Position numbers and translations under genes: made by a program. The notes below the pieces were generated by a model. That model did not search any database. It was not told the origin of the DNA and worked only from the letters and a program-made list of their open reading frames with translations. This document shows, in pieces, positions 35,931 to 40,477 of a stretch of 40,477 bases of DNA (positions are counted from its first letter, which is position 1; each line of letters begins with the position of its first letter). This DNA is from Geodermatophilaceae bacterium (lineage in GTDB: Bacteria; Actinomycetota; Actinomycetes; Mycobacteriales; Geodermatophilaceae), in contig JACCTY010000047.1 in the NCBI GenBank assembly GCA_013812145.1, forward strand, positions 1 through 40,477, in the 5' to 3' direction.

Positions 35931-36785
35931 ATGCACACCACATTGAGCTCGGCCACCCGCGAGGTAGTCATCGGCCACGACCAGCCGTTCTGCCTGATCG
36001 GCGAGCGGATCAATCCGACCGGTCGGAAGATCTTCCAGGAACAGCTTCGCGCCGGTGACCTCTCGGCGATCGAGAAGGACGTGGCCGCGCAGGTCGCCGG
36101 TGGGGCCAGCGTGCTCGACGTCAACATGGGCGTGCCGCTGACCGACGAGCCGGCGCTGCTGGCCAACGCGATCAAGCTGGTGCAGAGCCTCACCGATCTC
36201 CCGATCTGCATCGACTCATCCGTCGTAGAGGCGCTGGAGGCGGGGCTGGCGGCCTATGACGGCCGGGCGCTGGTGAACTCGGTGACCGCCGAGGACGAGC
36301 GGATGGAGCTGATCCTGCCGCTGGTGAAGCGGTACGACGCCGCAGTCATCGCGCTGCCCAACGACGAGTTCGAGATCCCGATGGAAGCCGACCGCCGGCT
36401 CGAACTGGTCCGGCACATCGTGGACGTGGCCACCGGGAAGTACGGCATGGCGGTAGAGGACATCGTGATCGATCCGCTGGCCATGCCGATCGGGGCGGAC
36501 ACGACAGTGGTCGCGACGACACTGGAGACGATCTCGCGGATCCGCTCCGAGTTCGGGCTCAACATGTGCCTCGGCGCGTCCAACGTCTCGTTCGGAATGC
36601 CGGGGCGGCACACGCTCGGGGCGACCTTCCTGCCGATGGCGATGTCCCATGGGCTGACGAGCGCGATCATGGACACCCGCTCAGAGCACATCGTCGAAGC
36701 GGTCAAAGCGGCGGACCTGTTGCTGGGCAACGACGAGTGGGGCATGAACTGGATCGCCGCCCACCGGGCCAAACAGGCAGTATGA
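35931..36785 (+). CDS. mtgA: Methylcorrinoid:tetrahydrofolate methyltransferase, MtgA/AcsE-like
   Basis: A 284-residue pterin-binding TIM-barrel enzyme of the MeTr/AcsE group. Motifs are IGERINPTGRK (23-33), GASVLDVNMG (58-67), ICIDSSV, ALVNSVTAE, a DPLAMPIG segment and CLGASNVSFGMPGR near the C-terminus. In the MtgABC system it moves the methyl group from methyl-Co(III) corrinoid protein to tetrahydrofolate, giving 5-methyl-THF. It begins 10 nt after the corrinoid gene and its stop overlaps the next start (ATGA). The direction (away from betaine) is inferred from the neighbours. Confidence 0.9.
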   Translation: MHTTLSSATREVVIGHDQPFCLIGERINPTGRKIFQEQLRAGDLSAIEKDVAAQVAGGASVLDVNMGVPLTDEPALLANAIKLVQSLTDLPICIDSSVVEALEAGLAAYDGRALVNSVTAEDERMELILPLVKRYDAAVIALPNDEFEIPMEADRRLELVRHIVDVATGKYGMAVEDIVIDPLAMPIGADTTVVATTLETISRIRSEFGLNMCLGASNVSFGMPGRHTLGATFLPMAMSHGLTSAIMDTRSEHIVEAVKAADLLLGNDEWGMNWIAAHRAKQAV

Positions 36786-38692
36786 CGCGAGCGTCGCGGT
36801 CCGACCTGCACCGGGAAGGGCTGCTCGACCCGCCCGGTACTCCCGAGGTCTCGCACGACGGGTCGGGACGGGTCCGGCTGCACTTCCTGCCGCTCGAGCG
36901 TGACGTGCGGGTACCGCCGGGGGTGACCGTGTTCGACGCCGCGAGCTGGAACGGCATCGCGATCGACTCCACCTGCGGTGGGCACGGAACGTGCAAGAAG
37001 TGCCGGATCCGCATCACCTCCGGCTCGGTGCCGGTGTCGCGGCTGGACGTGCGGTGCTTCACCGCCGACGAGCTGCGGGACGGCTGGCGGCTGGCCTGCA
37101 TGGCCGCCGCGCTGGGCGACGTCTCGGTCGACGTACCGCCGCTGTCGACCCGACCAAAGGCGGCCACCGTCGGGGTCGGACGGCAGGTGATCCTGCGGCC
37201 GGCGATCCAGAAGCGGTACGTCGAACTGGCCGAGCCGTCGTTGCAGGATCAGCGGCCGGACCTCGACCGTGTCCTCGATGCGATCGACGACCTGGAGCTG
37301 CGGCCGGATCTGCATGTGCTGCGGCGGCTGCCCGGCGTACTGCGGTCGTCGTCGTTCGCGGTGACAGCCGTCGTTGTCGACGACGTCCTGGTCGACGTGG
37401 AGCCGGGCGACACGACCGGGCGCCGGTTCGGGTTGGCAGTCGACCTCGGTACGACGACGGTGGTGGCGACCCTGCTGGACACATCGACCGGTACGCCGGC
37501 TGCGGTGGCATCGATGCTGAACAAGCAGCAGCCGTTCGGGGCGGACGTGATCACCCGGATCAGCGCGACCATGCTAGACCCCTCGGCGCTGGTGCGACTG
37601 CGGACGTTGGCGCAGGAGACGCTGGCCGAACTGGCGGTCGAGGTGTGCGCGCAGGCCGAGGTGGACCCGGCCGAGGTGTACGAGGTGGCGCTGGCCGGAA
37701 ACGCCACCATGACGGCGCTGGTGCTGGGGATCGACCCGGAGCCGCTGGGAGTGGCACCGTTCGTGATGTCCACGGCGTCCTGGCCGGCGTTATTGAAGGC
37801 CTCGGATCTCGGGCTGCCCGTGCATCCGGCCGCGCCTGCAGTGGTCTTTCCCGCTTTGGGCGCGTACGTCGGCGGGGACATCGTGGCCGGGATGTTGGCC
37901 TCGGGGATGGACCGGGACAAGCGGCTGCGGCTGTTCATCGACGTGGGGACGAACTGCGAGATCGTGCTCGGGGACGGCGAGCGGATCGTCGCGACCGCGG
38001 CACCGGCCGGTCCGGCGTTCGAGGGCGGGGCGATCCGGTGCGGCATGCGGGCAGCCGACGGGGCGATCGAGGTAGTCAAGCTGTCCGAGGACGATGTAGG
38101 CCTGCAGGTGATCGGCGACGTCGACGCCGTGGGCTTGTGCGGCTCCGGCCTGGTCGACGCAGTGGCCGAACTGGTGCGGTTCGGGCTGCTGGATTCGACC
38201 GGCCGGCTGGTCAGTCCTGAGGACGCCAAGGAGATCGCACCGGGGCTGGCCGACCGGTTCTGCTCGGTCGGGGCGGAGCGGGTGTTCGTGCTGGCGTGGC
38301 GCGGAGTCGAGGCTGCCGAGTCGGTGTACCTGTCCCAGCGGGATGTCCGCGAGCTGCAATTCGCCAAGGCGGCGATCGCGACGGGATGGACGCTGTTGCT
38401 GGCGGAGTTCGGGATCGAACCGGGCGACGTTCAGCAGGTGCTCCTGGCCGGTTCGTTCGGGAGCTATCTGTCGCCGGCCTCGGCGGTGCGGATCGGCCTG
38501 GTCCCGAAACTGTCGGTTCTGCGCATCGTGAGCGCGGGCAACGTGGCAGGCGAGGGCGCGAAGATGGTGCTGCTCTCGATGCAGGAACGGGCTGGTGCGG
38601 CCGCGCTCTTGAGGGAGGTGCGCTATGTCGAGCTCTCCGACCGACCGGACTTCAACGACCGATTCGTCGACATGCTCGCGTTCCCGGGCTGA
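36782..38692 (+). CDS. Corrinoid-activation ATPase with N-terminal [2Fe-2S] domain (RACE/DUF4445)
   Basis: A 636-residue reductive activator of corrinoid enzymes. The N-terminal ferredoxin domain has Cys65, Cys71, Cys74 (CGGHGTCKKC) and Cys106, a C-x5-C-x2-C-x31-C plant-type [2Fe-2S] pattern. The C-terminal ASKHA ATPase domain has FGLAVDLGTTTVVATLLD (216-233), FIDVGTNCEIVLG and LLAGSFGSYLSPASAVRIGL. It restores inactive Co(II) corrinoid to Co(I) using ATP and an electron donor. The ATG overlaps the mtgA stop. Methanogen RamA uses [4Fe-4S] centres, so this is the bacterial RACo type. No dedicated reductase for it is seen here. Confidence 0.9.
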   Translation: MTRASRSDLHREGLLDPPGTPEVSHDGSGRVRLHFLPLERDVRVPPGVTVFDAASWNGIAIDSTCGGHGTCKKCRIRITSGSVPVSRLDVRCFTADELRDGWRLACMAAALGDVSVDVPPLSTRPKAATVGVGRQVILRPAIQKRYVELAEPSLQDQRPDLDRVLDAIDDLELRPDLHVLRRLPGVLRSSSFAVTAVVVDDVLVDVEPGDTTGRRFGLAVDLGTTTVVATLLDTSTGTPAAVASMLNKQQPFGADVITRISATMLDPSALVRLRTLAQETLAELAVEVCAQAEVDPAEVYEVALAGNATMTALVLGIDPEPLGVAPFVMSTASWPALLKASDLGLPVHPAAPAVVFPALGAYVGGDIVAGMLASGMDRDKRLRLFIDVGTNCEIVLGDGERIVATAAPAGPAFEGGAIRCGMRAADGAIEVVKLSEDDVGLQVIGDVDAVGLCGSGLVDAVAELVRFGLLDSTGRLVSPEDAKEIAPGLADRFCSVGAERVFVLAWRGVEAAESVYLSQRDVRELQFAKAAIATGWTLLLAEFGIEPGDVQQVLLAGSFGSYLSPASAVRIGLVPKLSVLRIVSAGNVAGEGAKMVLLSMQERAGAAALLREVRYVELSDRPDFNDRFVDMLAFPG

Positions 38693-39299
38693 CCGGGTCG
38701 CGGTCATCGCGTGCGGCGCACTGTCGAGAGACATCGGCTCGATCGTCGATCGGAACGGCTGGGCTGTGGACGTGTATCCGCTGCCGCCGCTGCTGCACAA
38801 TCGACCCGAGCGGATCGCGGCTGCGGTCGAGGCTTCGGTCGACGACCTGGAGCTGCGCTACGACCGGATCGGGATCGCATACGCCGACTGCGGCACATAC
38901 GGCGCGCTCGACGAAGTCTGCAGGCGGCGAGGCCTGCAGCGGTTGCCGGGCCTGCACTGCTACGACCTCTATGCCGGCCCGGAGCGGATCCGGACGTTGA
39001 TCGAGGATGAGCCGGGAACCTATTTCCTCACGGACTTCCTGGTCGCCTCCTTCGACCGGACGGTGACCCAAGAGCTGGGCCTGGACCGGCATCCCGAGCT
39101 GAGGGACGCCTACTTCGGGAACTACACCCGCGTCGTCTGGCTGGCAACCCGCCCGACAGCCGAGTTGGCGACCCTCGCCGACCGCGCCGCGACAACCCTC
39201 GGCCTGCCGCTCAGCGTGGTGACTGCGCGCCTTGACAGACTCACGCTGGCGATGAGCGACCTTCTTGCTCCGGCGCGTGCCTTCCAGCCGGGAACGTAG
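38625..39299 (+). CDS. DUF1638-family protein
   Basis: A 224-residue DUF1638 protein. Visible family pieces are VAVIACGALSRDI, IGIAYADCGTYGALDEVC and LPGLHCYDLYAG, with conserved cysteines at about 30, 89, 98 and 111. This family is often beside MttB-type methyltransferases and corrinoid activators; its activity is unknown. The ATG at 38625 has GGGAGGTG 4 nt upstream, but it lies inside the activator gene, so the two reading frames overlap by 68 nt. No downstream start before the conserved VAVIACGAL segment exists, so the overlap looks real. Confidence 0.85.
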   Translation: MSSSPTDRTSTTDSSTCSRSRADRVAVIACGALSRDIGSIVDRNGWAVDVYPLPPLLHNRPERIAAAVEASVDDLELRYDRIGIAYADCGTYGALDEVCRRRGLQRLPGLHCYDLYAGPERIRTLIEDEPGTYFLTDFLVASFDRTVTQELGLDRHPELRDAYFGNYTRVVWLATRPTAELATLADRAATTLGLPLSVVTARLDRLTLAMSDLLAPARAFQPGT

Positions 39300-39318
39300 A
39301 AGCGTGCGCTCGGCAGTT

Positions 39319-39606
39319 TCAGGGTGCCCGGTCGTCCAGTTCCGCACGCAACGCCGCGTTGTCGGTCTCGAGGTCGAGGACGACGGCGATTCCGGCGAGG
39401 TTGAGGCCGAGCGCGAGCAGTTCCGAGATGCGTCGCAACCGGTCGAGGTCGTCGGTGCTGTAGCGGCGGGTGCCCCCGTCGGTGCGGCCCGGGTCCAGCA
39501 GCCCGCGTCGTTCGTACGCACGCAGGTTCTGGGCGCCCATTCCGACCAGGTCAGCAGCCACCGAGATGCCGTAGACGCCGCGGGTCGGGTCGTGCGGCGG
39601 CGTCAT
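39319..39606 (-). CDS. MerR-family regulator, HspR-like
   Basis: A 95-residue MerR protein with the HTH GVYGISVAADLVGMGAQNLR then AYERRGLLDPGRTDGGTRRY and SAxD-like STDDLDRLRRI. The short coiled C-terminus and the A-Y-E-R-R-G-L motif are HspR-like. It is divergent from the hsp20 gene, so it probably represses that gene and itself as HspR-type regulators do for chaperones. A TATA-rich inverted repeat lies in the gap. Confidence 0.88.
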   Translation of the reverse strand: MTPPHDPTRGVYGISVAADLVGMGAQNLRAYERRGLLDPGRTDGGTRRYSTDDLDRLRRISELLALGLNLAGIAVVLDLETDNAALRAELDDRAP

Positions 39607-39661
39607 GACTGGTCTCCTCCTGGCTCACATTCTGGGTCTTGCGCCGACTATCCCTCCAGTG

Positions 39662-39690
39662 CTATAAGAAACCTATACCAGCCGTTATAG
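39662..39690. promoter_or_regulatory. AT-rich inverted repeat in the merR/hsp20 divergent promoter
   Basis: CTATAA (39662-39667) and TTATAG (39685-39690) are inverted arms with 17 nt between, in a gap much more AT-rich than its surroundings. Placement suits a MerR/HspR-type operator or -10 boxes for the divergent genes. The classical HAIR sequence (CTTGAGT) is not present. Confidence 0.4.
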
Positions 39691-39753
39691 ATCGATCCAG
39701 CGGCCGGCTACGGATAGGGCATCGACAACTGACTGTCTGTGGAGGTGGAACCC

Positions 39754-40206
39754 ATGCTGATGCGCACCGATCCGTTCCGCGAGCTCGACCGGCTGACCCA
39801 GCAGGTCTTCGGCAATCCGGGCACGACTGCCCGTCCGTCCGTCATGCCGATGGACGCGTGGCGGGCCGGCGAGGAATTCGTCGTCGAGTTCGACCTACCT
39901 GGTGTGGACCCTGGTCCGGTCGACCTGGACGTCGAGCGCAACGTGCTCACCGTCAGGGCCGAGAGGCCCGGTTTGAACGGCGATCACGAGCTGATCGCCG
40001 CCGAGCGCCCACGCGGGATCTTCAGCCGGCAACTGATTCTGGGCGACAACCTGGACACCGACCGAGTGCAGGCCAGCTACGACGCCGGCGTGCTCACGCT
40101 GAGGATCCCGGTGGCGGAAAAGGCAAAGCCCCGCCGGATCGAGATCACTCCGTCCAACAAGGAGATCTCGCAAGCCAGCAACAGCCACCAGGTGATCAAC
40201 GCCTGA
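39754..40206 (+). CDS. Hsp20 / alpha-crystallin small heat-shock protein
   Basis: A 150-residue small heat-shock protein. The alpha-crystallin domain spans about residues 34-130: [33 protein letters not shown] and the closing [19 protein letters not shown], whose A-G-V-L-T-L-x-I-P matches the family consensus. It binds unfolding proteins in the cytosol independent of ATP. The ATG at 39754 has GGAGGTGG 5 nt upstream, so a GTG at 39739 is rejected. Divergent from an HspR-like MerR gene. Confidence 0.93.
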   Translation: MLMRTDPFRELDRLTQQVFGNPGTTARPSVMPMDAWRAGEEFVVEFDLPGVDPGPVDLDVERNVLTVRAERPGLNGDHELIAAERPRGIFSRQLILGDNLDTDRVQASYDAGVLTLRIPVAEKAKPRRIEITPSNKEISQASNSHQVINA

Positions 40207-40219
40207 CCGTCAGCGGTCA
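40204..40219 (+). terminator. Weak hairpin at the hsp20 stop codon
   Basis: TGACCG-TCAG-CGGTCA is a perfect 6-bp stem with a 4-nt loop that includes the hsp20 TGA. There is no T-tract, so termination is uncertain. Confidence 0.3.
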
Positions 40220-40234
40220 CCAGATAGGACGCGG

Positions 40235-40477
40235 ATGGTGGTGGTCCAATTGCTCGCGAGTGATTCCGTAGCCGCGCAGCCCGACGCGCGGCTGGTGGAG
40301 GAGATGTTCCTCGACCTGCTCTGCTCGGACGAGGAGTGGCTGCGCGCAGAGTTCGACGCGATCATCGCCGCCGGGTGGGGCGGTCCGCGCACAGCCAGGC
40401 CGCTGCGGCCGGCGTCACCGACGCCGTCCCCGCCTCGGTGCCACAGCCGTCCCGAAGTGGCCGCGGATACCCCGGCG
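40235..40477 (+). CDS. Small acidic protein of unknown function, truncated by window edge
   Basis: From ATG at 40235 the frame is open for 81 codons to the window end. The translation has an acidic helical core, LVEEMFLDLLCSDEEWLRAE then FDAIIAAGWGG, followed by a Pro/Arg-rich tail. Short actinobacterial proteins with an LC-x-D-E-x-x-x-x-x-E-F-D-A-I-I-A pattern are familiar to me but have no known role. The end of the gene is unseen and the ribosome site is weak, so boundaries are tentative. Confidence 0.5.
   Translation, partial: MVVVQLLASDSVAAQPDARLVEEMFLDLLCSDEEWLRAEFDAIIAAGWGGPRTARPLRPASPTPSPPRCHSRPEVAADTPA

Overview
The window is gene-dense, very GC-rich DNA with frequent GTG starts and many 1-4 nt stop/start overlaps. 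With TerB/TerD, a FadE5-type acyl-CoA dehydrogenase, DUF6458, an MPtpB-like phosphatase and a heterotetrameric sarcosine oxidase, this points to an aerobic actinobacterium. The genus cannot be told from the sequence. I see no rRNA, tRNA, CRISPR array, insertion sequence or prophage.

Left part (1-14742) is mixed accessory and housekeeping content. It holds a ter-type stress cluster (DUF475/TerC-like membrane protein, TerD, TerB), a FadE5-like acyl-CoA dehydrogenase, a DUF6458 membrane protein, a tyrosine phosphatase, a 49-aa minus-strand gene, a vapBC toxin-antitoxin pair with a palindromic operator, and a decayed VOC/glyoxalase-like gene. Then come a translationally coupled Rieske oxygenase plus FAD oxidoreductase divergent from a TetR regulator, a glutathionyl-hydroquinone-reductase-like GST behind a perfect 20-bp palindrome, a sulfotransferase-like/class IV aminotransferase pair, a quinone oxidoreductase and a lipoprotein.

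The core (14752-39299) is a choline/glycine-betaine catabolic island. A leftward run of about 15 kb encodes, in transcription order, betaine aldehyde dehydrogenase, choline dehydrogenase, a betaine/choline ABC importer (ATPase, double-length permease, lipoprotein binding protein), dimethylglycine oxidase and sarcosine oxidase BDAG. A BCCT transporter, an IclR regulator and a GNAT lie to its right. This run lacks the betaine-to-dimethylglycine step. The adjacent module supplies a good candidate: a pyrrolysine-free MttB-family methyltransferase (MtgB-like), divergent from a second IclR regulator, a corrinoid protein, a methylcorrinoid:tetrahydrofolate methyltransferase (MtgA-like), a [2Fe-2S] corrinoid-activation ATPase and a DUF1638 protein. 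The inferred flow is choline to betaine aldehyde to betaine to dimethylglycine to sarcosine to glycine, with all three N-methyl groups passed to tetrahydrofolate. The first demethylation would use a B12-dependent system best known from anaerobes, and the next two would use O2-dependent flavin oxidases.

Regulatory DNA fits this. The betB and betT promoters share the same architecture: a TAGnAT -10, then a GTTGCGTG-type inverted repeat 7-8 nt away, then an outer CGCAACA half-site at an identical 29-nt offset. A different 20-bp inverted repeat sits between mtgB and the second iclR. The BCCT gene has an in-frame TAG directly before its GTG start, separating it from what looks like its normal N-terminal tail. 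The right edge (39319-40477) holds a MerR/HspR-like regulator divergent from an Hsp20 and the start of an unrecognised small gene.
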